Of a DNA stretch of 64,000 bases, positions 1-9,457 are shown piece by piece. Origin of the DNA: Ascaphus truei (lineage: Eukaryota > Chordata > Amphibia > Anura > Ascaphidae); the NCBI GenBank assembly GCA_036426205.1, contig CM071568.1:120868225-120932224 (forward strand). The letters are read 5' to 3'. The notes under the pieces were generated by a model. That model searched no databases and was not told where the DNA came from. It was given only the letters and a program-made list of their open reading frames with translations. The position numbers and the translations under genes were made by a program. Within the stretch, counting starts at the first letter, position 1, and each line of letters opens with the position of its first letter.

Positions 1-895
1 AACTTACCTTACATTGTTTGCATACAAGCCGTAAGGCTATTCGTGAAAAGCAATAAATGCACATGTTAAAAGGAGCATGGCTTATTACAGAGGGATTTAT
101 GAAGGGCCTCAGTGACAGCCTTGAGTATGGACAGAAATCCTGCAACAGATGTAGACTATTAATTAGCACCCTGTAAATGCAGGCAGTACATTTTAATACA
201 TGTGATAGTAGAGAGGATAATGTCTGAAGAGACATTTCCACTGAGTAAAATGGGACCTTTTTAAATATATACTGGCTTGCGGAAATCTCTAAATTTGAAC
301 GCCTATCTAATTTACCATTTACAAAAGAGGGAGATTAGGTCAATGATACAGTAGTACTCTCTTACCAGTTACAAGTACAATCATTTAAAAGTGTACTTAG
401 TACTAGGCGTTAAACATTTAAACGTGCGATTTAGAGCATTACAGGGAAATTGCTTAACCATTCTGTTCAGTTTTATATGCAGTTTGTTTCCTGTCAATTG
501 TGGTGATGAACTTTGTAATGGAAAGCTAATGCCCAGTGGTTGTTAATAAGGGCTGTGAGAAAGCCAAGGTACAAACAACTAACACTTTATCTTATTCAAT
601 ACACACACAGGATAGTCTAGTTCAGTATAATACATAAACACTGCACAGTTAGAAAGGTAAATATCTTTCTTTTTTTAATATTTCCCAATCAATGCAGGCA
701 GTTGTCCCCAGCACTGGAGATGTGATGTCACTATTACAGGTTTATATTATTCAAAGTGAAACATTTACATCCTGCAACTAATTAAAAGGTGAAATAATTT
801 ATACTTTGGCCATGGTGTTATTTCACAGACAGAGAAAAATTTTATTTGCAAATTTAAAACAGCCATAATGCCCAAATAACACAAAAAAAAAATAC
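1..895. other. Unique AT-rich intergenic DNA
   Basis: No open reading frame of believable composition and no recognisable transposon is seen here. The short frames present are low-complexity. The sequence is non-repetitive to the eye and could hold regulatory DNA, but nothing specific can be named. Confidence 0.5.
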
Positions 896-915
896 ATATG
901 TATATATATACTTTG

Positions 916-942
<27 letters not shown>
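916..942. repeat. (TA)n microsatellite
   Basis: Uninterrupted alternating TA dinucleotides, preceded by an A-run and another short TA stretch. It produces the spurious tyrosine/isoleucine-rich reading frames across 765-1047. Confidence 0.9.
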
Positions 943-946
<4 letters not shown>

Positions 947-1235
947 CAATTAGACATAGGGTGCAAGTAGAAAAACAGTGTATGGTAGTCACTGTAGATA
1001 CAAACTATCATAGATGCTCCTGATAGTATGTATATGTAAAGTCCCAAATTTGACTGATCCTATGGATAATAGAAAAAGAACCAATATGGTTAAGTACTGT
1101 TGGATAAGGTTTATACGCAAAAGACAAATGGCTACTTACAATGTAGCAGGAAAAATAGGCATTGTAGGTGTGTGCCACCGAATGAGCAATCAAAAGAGAA
1201 ATGCCGGCGTTTCCCTCGCCTCTCTTTGAGACAAG

Positions 1236-2030
1236 TGGACATCTGCCTGCGAAAGGGCGTTCACAGGACTCAAGAAGAGTCTCAGGGAAACACCGGTCTC
1301 CGCCTATGCCAATCCAGAGCAGCCATATATCCTGCACGTACTACACCAAACGTACCCTGCTGGCCTCCGCCCAGTGGCGTATGTGAGCCAAAGCTTGACC
1401 CCGAGTGAGCAAAACTATGCGGTCCACAAACTGGAGTTCCTCGCACTCAAATGGGCAGTAGTCGATAAAGTCCACGATCACTTGTATGGAGTCTCTTTCG
1501 AGGTATGGACAGACAACAATCCGTTGACCTATATACTGACCTCCGCCAAATTGGAAGCCACCGGACACAGGTGGCTGGTGGTACTATCAAATTACCAATT
1601 TCCACTCAAGCACAAGCCGGGGACCTTAAACATTGGACCCGATGCTCTGTCCAGAAGACCTCGACTGAGTGCCACACCGGACGACGGCCCGTGGGAAGAA
1701 ATCCCTGGACCTGGGATTCGGGCAATGTGCTCAACTGCCAAAATAGTGGAGGACAAGGTGGCGTTCTCCAAACTAAGAGTAGCTGATTTGCTGGGATGTC
1801 AGTCCAAGACACTCCCTGCCACCTACTGCCATCCAGAGGGCATGTCAATCACCAAGGATACCATCCTAAGATGGAAAGAATTGGTGGCGTACCAGATGCG
1901 GGACCCGGTGGCTAGAGCTATACGCTAGATCATACAACAGAACAACCCCTGTTGTATGGGACAAGAATGGGACAAGTTCCGCATGGAGCGTGGTCTCCTC
2001 TACAGGGTCGTCCCGTATCATAACCAGGGC
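1236..2030 (+). pseudogene. Ty3/gypsy reverse transcriptase tail and RNase H fragment
   Basis: This is the end of the reverse transcriptase and most of the RNase H domain of a Ty3/gypsy LTR retrotransposon. The frame reads open from about 1236 to a TAG at 1926-1928, starting with W-T-S-A-C-E-R-A-F, the usual RT-connection motif. RNase H marks follow: KLEFLALKWA (catalytic Glu), WTDNNPLTY (catalytic Asp) and GPDALSRR (last catalytic Asp). The segment between ILHV and LHQTYPAG is too short: the block that normally carries the first catalytic Asp is missing, so the domain is dead. After the stop a second frame (from 1956, GQEWDKFRMERGLLYRVV) looks like the start of the integrase region. Ends are ragged and no LTR flanks it. 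Confidence in family is high; exact boundaries are approximate. Confidence 0.85.
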
Positions 2031-2097
2031 CGCCAACAGGGTGGCTTTGCCGAGGTTGGCGTCCCGGGCCCGTTTAGTCAGGGGGCCCGGCCGGCAC

Positions 2098-2424
2098 TGC
2101 ATGTTGGGCCCAACCTTTGGCCAGGCCCGTATGCGGGTCCTCTCGTGGTCAGGCCCGCCTCTCCCTTAGCAGCAGCCTGCATGACTCTATCCCCGTGTCC
2201 CGTGCAGATGGGCCTCTCTGACATCAGCTCGCCAGAAGCGCTGTAATGTCAGCGCTCTCTGCTTCCAGCGCATGACAGCTTGAGAGGGAGGCCTGTCGGA
2301 AGCTTGGCGATGGACAGAGGGATAGAGGCATGCAGGCTGCTGCTAAGGGGAGAGCCGGGGTCTGGCTGCGAGATCACAGGTAACCAGGCCTGGCCAGAAG
2401 TCGTGCCCAATTTACAGTGCCGAC
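2098..2424. repeat. Foldback (long inverted repeat) element
   Basis: The left arm (about 2098-2240) reads as an imperfect reverse complement of the right arm (about 2266-2424). For example CTTAGCAGCAGCCTGCATG near 2166 pairs with CATGCAGGCTGCTGCTAAG near 2328, and TGGCCAGGCC near 2120 pairs with GGCCTGGCCA near 2388. A diverged copy of only the right arm recurs at 4249-4393. No coding capacity is seen. Class is unassigned. Confidence 0.75.
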
Positions 2425-2465
2425 CACCGGGCCCCCACATCCACTGGACCCGGACTGATCATCCA

Positions 2466-2795
2466 CAAGGTAAGTCTTTTTTTAATATGTTTTGTGGGGG
2501 TCTTTTTAATATGTATTGAGGGGTGGGGGTCTTTTTAATATGTATGGGAGGTCGTTTTTATATGTATTGGATGGGTGGGGGTCTTTTTAATATGTATTTT
2601 GGGTTGGGGGTATTTTTATATGTATTGGGGGGCTTGGGGGTATTTTTATATGCATTGGGGGCATGGGGGAATTTATATATGTATTTGGGGGCTTGAGGGA
2701 ATTTGTATATGTATTGGGGGACTTGGGGGAATTTGTATATGTATTGGGGGGCTTGGGGGTATTTTTATATGTATTTGGGGGCTTGGGGGTATTTC
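2466..2795. repeat. G-rich minisatellite, ~28-30 bp unit
   Basis: Roughly eleven degenerate units of the type TTTTTATATGTATTGGGGG plus CTTGGGGGTA occur in tandem. Each unit carries one or two runs of four to six G on the plus strand, so the array could form G-quadruplexes. The unit length keeps the frame open, so the array is read as a G-W/Y-I-C-I-rich peptide fused upstream of the protease fragment that follows. That peptide is a by-product of the repeat, not a gene. Confidence 0.85.
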
Positions 2796-2796
2796 C

Positions 2797-3036
2797 GCCC
2801 TGGTAGACTCAGGGAGTGATATTAACTTGGTATCAGGGAAGTTGGTTAAGCCTCTCCAGTTATGCCAGGGTGAGAAGCTATGGATATTATGTGTGCATGG
2901 GTATACGCTTCCGTACACCACGACTCCGATAAAAGTAAAAGTCGAGGGACATGTCATCCAAACTACAGCAGTAATTGTACCAAATTTACCCCATTCCCTA
3001 GTGTTAGGCTGTAATTGTCCTGCTTTGACACCCTGA
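2797..3036 (+). pseudogene. LTR-retrotransposon aspartic protease fragment
   Basis: Reading from 2797, the frame gives ALVDSGSDINLVS, the catalytic D-S/T-G motif and flap start of a retropepsin-type protease, with the Asp codon at 2806-2808. It continues to a late hydrophobic segment SLVLG near 2997 and a TGA at 3034-3036. The active-site Asp and a second conserved hydrophobic-G motif are intact over about 80 residues, consistent with a whole gypsy protease core. There is no gag or RT next to it; the upstream frame is minisatellite. It lies downstream of the RNase H fragment, the wrong order for one element, so it is a separate insertion or a rearranged piece. Confidence 0.7.
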
Positions 3037-3037
3037 T

Positions 3038-3454
3038 CAGAGGACAACTCACCTTAAACCTCACCAGTCTCCAATACTGATATTAATGGGTTTCAGCTCT
3101 GGAGATTCCCGGCATCAATTCGATGCAAGAAAAATGCATTTTTTTCTAAGTCCCATCTTGCCGCCTTATCGGCAGCTTCTCACCCCCCTCTTGCCAACTT
3201 TTCCTGGCGAGGCGATTTTGAGAGGAAATCTCAATTCTATAGCCGCGATAGCCTCGATAAGCTATTAGGGGCTACTAAAATACCACGAGTTTGAAAAGCT
3301 GTCGATAGGTGGTGACAAGGGGCTTATCGCCGCGTGTTTGGCGATTTATTTATTAAGCTCTCTTATCACTGACTTATCCGAGCTTACTGAATAGTAGTAG
3401 GCTTTTTTGGCGATAAGTGCTATTTGGAGCTTAGTGCATAGGCCCCTATATGTA
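3038..3454. repeat. Interspersed repeat, copy 1 (of 2)
   Basis: About 415 bp closely matching 4392-4838, from GGACAACTCA to GTGCATAGGCCCCTATATGTA. Copy 1 is shorter because a stretch near GGCGATTT to AAGCTCTC is deleted relative to copy 2. It has repeated TTATCG/CGATAA motifs in both orientations, so it can fold extensively. No coding potential. Class is unknown. Confidence 0.8.
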
Positions 3455-3456
3455 TA

Positions 3457-4148
3457 CAGGCATACCCCGCATTAACGTACGCAATGGGACCGGAGCATGT
3501 ATGTAAAGCGAAAATGTACTGCTGCGGCCAAGTTTATTCGAGCATTTGCCCGTTCTTGGCCGCAGCAGTAGCCTGGCGCGCGCCCGAGTGTGACGGGCGC
3601 GCGCCGAAGCAGCGGAAGAGCGCCCTCCGATCGGGGCGCTCTCCCTACCGCTGCCGGGTCCGCCGGGTCCCCCGGAACCCCCTGCCGCCGTCCCGCAGAT
3701 CGCGGGACACCAGGGCTCCCTCGGGGAGCCCTGTACGTGCGTGCAGGGGGCGCAGGCTCCCGAAGACGCGTGACCGCGCGTCTATGACGCGCGGCACACC
3801 GAGGGGCGGCCACTAGCAAGCCGGGAAATCTCCCGGCTTGAGGTACCGACCACACTGCAATAAAGTGTGTCGGTACTGTACTTAAAGTGAAGCATTACCT
3901 TTTTTCCACTTATCGATGCATGTACTGTACTGCAATCGTCATATACGTGCATAACTGATGTAAATAACGCATGTGTAACAGGCTCTAGTCTCCCCGCTTG
4001 CGCACAGCTTTGGTACCGGTAGGGAGCCGGTATTGCTGTTCAGGACGTGCTGACAGGCGCATGCGCGAGCTGCCGTTTGGCTATTGGGCGATATGTCCTT
4101 ACTCGCGAGTGTACTTAAAGGGAGTGTCCTTAAACCGGGGTATGCCTG
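3457..4148. mobile_element. TA-flanked MITE (Tc1/mariner-like ends)
   Basis: A 692-bp non-autonomous element. Left end CAGGCATACCCCGCATTAAC and right end reverse complement CAGGCATACCCCGGTTTAAG are matching terminal inverted repeats. Each end is bordered by TATA, fitting TA target duplication of the Tc1/mariner group. The interior (about 3560-3830) is very GC- and CpG-rich. A small inverted repeat, TACTGCTGCGGCCAAG with CTTGGCCGCAGCAGTA, lies at 3518-3571. It is inserted in the first unit of the 2266-5040 tandem duplication. No transposase frame. Confidence 0.85.
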
Positions 4149-4168
4149 TATAAAGGTATGCCTTAGAG

Positions 4169-4241
4169 CAGGGGTGCTCAACTCTAGTCCTCAAGCTCCC
4201 CCAACAGGTCAGGTTTTCAGGATATCAAGCATCAGCCTCTG
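4169..4241. mobile_element. hAT-type non-autonomous element, 5' fragment
   Basis: Begins CAGGGGTGCTCAACTCTAG, a hAT-like terminus, and matches 4869-4940 almost exactly. It stops at 4241 where the right arm of the foldback repeat copy starts, as expected at the junction of a tandem duplication. Confidence 0.7.
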
Positions 4242-4248
4242 TCGGCGC

Positions 4249-4393
4249 GCGACAGCTTGAGAGGGAGGCCTGTCGGAAGCTTGGCGTGGGACAGAGGGAT
4301 AGAGGCATGCAGGCTGCTGCTGAGGGGAGAGTCGGGGTCCGTCTGCGAGATCACCTGCAGCCGGGCCTGACTAGAGGTCGAGCCCAACTTACA
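4249..4393. repeat. Second copy of foldback right arm
   Basis: Matches 2266-2424 (CAGCTTGAGAGGGAGGCCTG onward) with scattered substitutions. It joins directly to the copy of the 3038 repeat, without the minisatellite and protease that separate them in the first unit. Confidence 0.8.
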
Positions 4394-4838
4394 GGACAAC
4401 TCAACTTAAACCTCACCAGGTTTCAGTACTGATATTAATGGGTATCAGCTCTGGAGATTCCCGGCATCAATTCCATGTAGGAAAAATGCATTTTTTTCTA
4501 CGTCCCATCTTGCCGCCTTATCGGCAACTTCTCACCACCCTCTTGCCAATTTTTCCTGGCGAGGCGATTTTGAGAGGAAATCTCAATTCTAGAGCCGCGA
4601 TACCCTCGATAAGCTAATAGGGGATACTAGAATACCACGAGTTTGAAAGGCTTGCGATAGGTGGTGATAAGTGGCTTATCGCCGCGCGTTTGGCGATTTC
4701 TTTTTTTTCCGGACACATTTTTTGCCCAAAAGCTCTCTTATCGCTGACTTATCCGAGCTTACTGAATAGCAGTTGGCTTTTTTGGCGATAAGGTCACGAT
4801 AAGTGACTTATCGGAGCTTAGTGCATAGGCCCCTATAT
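4392..4838. repeat. Interspersed repeat, copy 2 (of 2)
   Basis: Second copy of the 3038-3454 repeat, about 447 bp, carrying an internal segment absent from copy 1 (around TTTTTTTTCCGGACACATTT). Same flanks: foldback arm upstream, hAT-type fragment downstream. Confidence 0.8.
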
Positions 4839-4868
4839 GTATATAAAGGTACACTGTATGTCTTAGAG

Positions 4869-5040
4869 CAGGGGTGCTCAACTCTAGTCCTCAAGCTCCC
4901 CTAACAGGTCAGGTTTTCAGGATATCCAGCATCAGCCTCTGATTGATCCACCTGTGCTGAAGCAGGGCCTGATTGAACCACCTGTGCTGAAGCAGGGAAT
5001 GACTGAGCCACCAATACTGAAGCTGGGATATCCTGAAAAA
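4869..5040. mobile_element. hAT-type non-autonomous element with internal 30-bp repeats
   Basis: Starts CAGGGGTGCTCAACTCTAG and ends at GGGATATCCTGA, bounded by an AT/CA microsatellite at 5041-5068. Three tandem ~30-bp units of the form CCACCTGTGCTGAAGCAGGG lie at about 4938-5030. No coding capacity. Confidence 0.75.
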
Positions 5041-5067
5041 ATATATATATACACACACACACACACA

Positions 5068-5932
5068 AAGGGAAGAAAAGGTTTGTGAACCCCTTAGGAT
5101 TTTGAAATAGTTAAAACCTTAAATATTATTAGATCTTAATCTACGTCCTATTAATAGATACAGATAACCTGATCAAACAAATGACACAAAAACATGACAC
5201 TTTTTCAACATTTATTTATCCACAAAAGATTTAACATTCAATATCCATGTGTGAAAAAGTATATGAACCTTTAGATTCAGTACCTGGTGACACCCCTGGA
5301 GCAGCAATGACTTCAACTAAGTATTTAGTGTAACTGCTGGTCAGTCTCTCACATCGGTTTTGAGGAATTTTGGCCCATTCCTCCTTACAAATTGCTTTAA
5401 CACAGTCACATTTGAGGTTTCCTTGAATGGTCAGCTCCGCTTCAGGTCCTAACACAACATTTCGATTGGACTTTGACTAGGCCATTCTAAAATGTGGAAT
5501 TTCTTCTTCTGCTGCCATTCTTTTGTAGATATGCTTGTATGTTTAGGATCATTGTCTTGCTGCATGACCCACTTTTTCTCCACCTCATGGATAGATGGCC
5601 TGACATTCTCCTCTAGAATCTTCTGATAAATACAGAATTCATGGTTGTGTCAATAATGACAAGCTATCCATCCATCACACTCCCACCACCATGCTTGATG
5701 GTTGGGATGAGGTTCTCCTGTTCTAACACAGTTTTGGTTTTCGTCAAACATAACGTTTCCCATTGAGGTCAAAAAGTTCTACTTTTAACTCATCTGTCCA
5801 GAGGACATTGTTCCAGAAGTCTTGTGCATCATCTATGTGCTCTTTGGAAAACTTCAGACAGGCAGCAATGTTCTTTTTAGAGAGCAGTGGTTTCCTCCTT
5901 GCTATCCTTCCATGAACACCATTCTTGTTCAG
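5068..5932 (-). mobile_element. Tc1-like element, truncated
   Basis: Same family as the copy at 34437-35790. The left end reads GTTTGTGAACCCCTTAGGAT, followed by recognisable minus-strand transposase text, including the complement of the LWT first-Asp region near 5800 and CATTCTTGTTCAG at 5920. Homology stops near 5932, so the transposase N-terminus and right inverted repeat are gone. Many frame breaks; non-functional. Confidence 0.85.
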
Positions 5933-7110
5933 GATGGGAGAAACCTGAGTGAGCCCACACAGTTAACCTATTATGGCCATCAATCCCTTTACTAAAATAG
6001 TAGTCCCCAAAGGGGGGCTATAAGTGTATGTCATTGTTTGTCATTTTATTGTACATGTTCACACCCCTGTTGTAGTGTGCTGTGTAAAATAGCGGCACAC
6101 TATAAATAATGTTATATAGTTTATCATCTGGGTCGGTAGTCCAAAACCCATTCCCAGAATTAAAGTAAACATTATTCCCTAGTGCATTGGTGGGAATCAG
6201 GCAACCCAGGGGCTGCATGCGGCCCTCAGCAACTTCACCTATTGCCCTCAACCTCTTCCCAACCCAGCAGAAAACTCTCCCTTTCTCCTAATTGCAGAGG
6301 GAGAAGAGATGTTGCTGGCATGATTTGTAGCTCCTCCCCACTCCCTCAGCTACTTAATAACAGTGCACTGGTAAATACTGTTCTGCCCCACTCCACTCCT
6401 GTGAAGTAGAGAGCGGGACAGTATTCACTGTACACTAAAATATATATATATGCACCAGGCTATATTTGGATTATTTCTAATGGAGTGCTGTCTCTTCCCT
6501 TTACCGTATATATATATATATATGAAACAGAAGAGAGAGCGCACGCCCCATAGCATAATACTGTATATTTAATAGTAAAAAGGGAAGGGAAGGGGGGGGG
6601 GGAAGAGTAACACTCACAGGAGTAAAATCAATTTAAAACATTGCGTGAATAATTCACCACCATCCGGTTCTTTACTGCAAACGTCCAAAGTTCTTTACTC
6701 CCTCAGGGCTGTATGGAGATGATGCAGGAGGACCGTGGTGTAGTTCGCCGAGAGAATTCAGTCCTTGTATACCGGAAAAACGCCTCCTTCACTTTCAAAT
6801 GGCTGCTGGATCAATTGTGCGCATCCTTATTGAGAGCAGCCAAATACCCCCCATACCAATATTAATTATCAACACCGTTTATGGACTGATTTAAAAAGGA
6901 CTGGTTGGACTTTTTTCCTTTATGCTTTTTTGCACCTTTTACATATTTCATGTATATGTTGTGAAGTTTTGTGTGATACACCTTTATTTAACACTTATTA
7001 GTTGTCTATAAGGAATTACACTTTACATTTTTACACCTAAATTCACATAATTTTATTAACACTTTAGTCACTATTTGAGTTTATTATAATAATACTGTGG
7101 CGCTACAATT
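5341..7110. repeat. Tandem segmental duplication, unit 1
   Basis: From TCAGTCTCTCACATCGG to ACTGTGGCGCTACAATTC this segment repeats at 7154-9415. It includes the inner part of the Tc1-like fragment, a stretch with a hAT-like AACCCAGGGGCTGCATGCGG piece (about 6200), a TA-rich stretch, and the left arm of a foldback element. Here the arm breaks at about 6822 (GTGCGC) and jumps to CATCCTTATTGAGAGCAGCC, omitting the loop and right arm present in unit 2. Compared with the 34437 Tc1 copy, unit 1 keeps the ancestral reading at most indel sites. Confidence 0.85.
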
Positions 7111-7153
7111 CTTTGTTTTGAGACTCCTACCCCCCTGCCTCTGCCCTTGTGTC

Positions 7154-9414
7154 AGTCTCCCATCGGTTTGAGGAATTTGGCCATCTCCTTACAAATTGCT
7201 TGAACACAGGTCACATTTGAGGTTTCCTTGAATGGTCAGCTCCGTTCAGGTCCATACTACACACAACATTTCGATTGGACTTGACCTGGCCATTCTAAAA
7301 TGTGGAATTTCTTCTTCTGCTTGCCATTCTTTTGTAGATATGCTTGTAGTTTAGGATCCTTGTCTTGATGCATGACCCACTTTTCTCCACCTCATGGATA
7401 GAGGCCTGACATTCTCCTCTAGAATCTTTTTGATAAATACACGAAATCATGGTTGTGTCAATAAGACAAGCTATCCATCCATCACACTCCCACCACCATG
7501 CTTGATGGTTGGGATGAGGTTCTCCTGTTCCTAACACAGTTTTGGTTTTCGTTTCAAACATAACGTTTCCCATTGAGGTCAAAAAGTTCTACTTTTAACT
7601 CATCTGTCCAGAGGACATTGTTCCCAGAAGTCTTGTGCATCATCTATGTGCTCTTTGGTAAAACTTAAGACAGGTCAGACAAGTTCTTTTTAGAGAGCAG
7701 TGGTTTCCTCCTTGCTATCCTTCCCATGAAACACCATTCTTGTTCAGGATGGGAGACACCTGAGTGAGCCCACACGTTAACTATTATGGGCCATCAATCC
7801 CTTACTAAAATAGTAGTCCCCAAAGGGGGGCTAAAGTGCTATGTCAGTTTGTTCATTTTTTTTATTTGTACATGTTCACACCCCTGTATGTAGTGTGCGT
7901 GTAAAATAGACGGCACACTATAAATAATGTTATATAGTTTATCATCTGGGTCGGATAGTCCAAAACCCTTCCCAGAAATTTAAAGTAAACATTATTACCC
8001 CTAGTGCCATTGGTGGGAATCAGGCAACCCAAGGGCTGCACTGCGGCCCCCAGCCAACTTCACTATTGCCCTCAACCTCTTCCAACCAGCAGAAAAACTC
8101 TCCCTTCTCCTAATTGCAGAGACGAGAAGAGATGTTGCTGGCATGATTTGTAGCTCCTCCCCACTCCCTCAGTACTTAATAAACAGTGCATGGTACCAAA
8201 TACTGTCTGCCCCACTCCACTCCTGTGAAGTAGACGAGCGGGGACAGTATTCACTGTACACTAAAATAGATATATATCACCAGGCTATATTTGGTTATTT
8301 CCTAATGGACCGTCGCTGTTCTCTTCCCTTTACCGTATATATATATTATATGAAACAGAAGAGAGAGCGCACGCCCCATAGCATAATACTGTATATTAAT
8401 AGTAAAAAGGAAGGGAAGGGTGGGGGGAAGAGTAACACTCACAGGAGTAAAATCAATTTAAAATATTGCGTGAATAATTCACCACCATTCGGTTCTGTAC
8501 TGCAAAACAAACGTCCAAAGTTCTTACTCCCTCAGGGCTGTATGGAGATGATGCAGGAGGTCCGTGGTGTAGTTCCCGAGAGAATCAGTCCTTGTATGGC
8601 GGAAAGACGCCTCCTCACTTTCAAATGGGCTGCTGGATCAATCGTGCGCTCACAAAGCTGCCTCATGCGCATGCGCAACATCGTAATGACGTAATTGCGC
8701 AAATAGGATTCTCTGACGCGTTTCGTCACCAGAATCTATTGCGCAATTACGTCATTACGACGTTGCGCATCGCGATGAGGGCAGCTGTGGAGCGCAAAGA
8801 TTGATCCAGCAGCCATTTGAAGTTGAAGAAGGAGGCGTCTTTCCGATCATACAAAGACTGAATTCTCTCACCGAAACTACACCACGGTCCTCCTGCAATC
8901 TCCATACAGCCCTGAGGGAGTAAAGAACTTTGGATGTTTGCGTTACAGAAAGAATGGTGGTGAATTATCACGCAATGTTTTAAATTGATTTTTACTCCTT
9001 GAGTGTTACTCTTCCCCCCCCCCCCTTCCCTTCCACTTTTATCATTAAATATCATTATATGCTAGGGGCGTGGCACTCTCTCTTCTGTTTCTTTTGTAGG
9101 TATCTTGGATGGTGGTTCATCCTTATTGAGAGCAGCCGAAGACCCCCCATACCAGCATTAATATCCACACGGTTATGGACATGATTTAAAAAAGGACTGG
9201 TTGGACTTTTTTCCTTATAGCTTTTCTGCAACTTTTACTATTATTCATGTATATGTTGTGAAGTTTTGTGTGATACACCTTTATTTAATCACATACTGTA
9301 TGTTGTTTATAAGGAATTACACTTTACACTTTTACACCTAAATTCACATTATTTTATTAACACTTTAGTCACTATTTGAGTTTATTATAATAATACTGTG
9401 GCGCTAAAATGTTT

Positions 9415-9415
<1 letters not shown>
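7154..9415. repeat. Tandem segmental duplication, unit 2 (indel-rich)
   Basis: Second unit of the 5341-7110 duplication, longer because it holds the whole palindrome. Differences from unit 1 are largely one- or two-base insertions and deletions, many in homopolymers (for example CCCATTCCTCC versus CCATCTCC, and ATTGTCTTGCTGC versus CTTGTCTTGATGC). At these sites unit 1, not unit 2, agrees with the independent Tc1 copy at 34437. Tc1-like sequence runs to about 7748. No functional gene. Confidence 0.85.
8343..9085. repeat. Large foldback element (~740 bp palindrome)
   Basis: Arms of about 350 bp, at 8343-8706 and 8738-9085, are imperfect reverse complements around a short loop containing GACGCGTTTCGTC (about 8715). 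Paired blocks include GAAACAGAAGAGAGAG (8351) with the CTCTCTCTTCTGTTTC region (9076), and TTGCGCAATTACGTCATTAC with its complement close to the loop. GCATGCGC motifs lie in the inner arm. No frame of believable composition; typical of non-autonomous long-TIR repeats. Confidence 0.9.

Positions 9416-9416
<1 letters not shown>

Positions 9417-9453
<37 letters not shown>
9417..9453. repeat. (AT)n microsatellite
   Basis: Pure AT tract directly abutting the LTR that starts at 9454; its last TATA serves as that LTR's target-site copy. Confidence 0.9.

Positions 9454-9457
<4 letters not shown>

Noticed and set aside
3472..3855. Arg/Ala/Pro-rich frames on both strands
   Set aside because: They reflect the CpG-rich interior of the MITE at 3457-4148.
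8143..8694. 183-residue frame
   Set aside because: Covers the indel-rich duplicate and foldback arm; the same stretch in unit 1 is not open.
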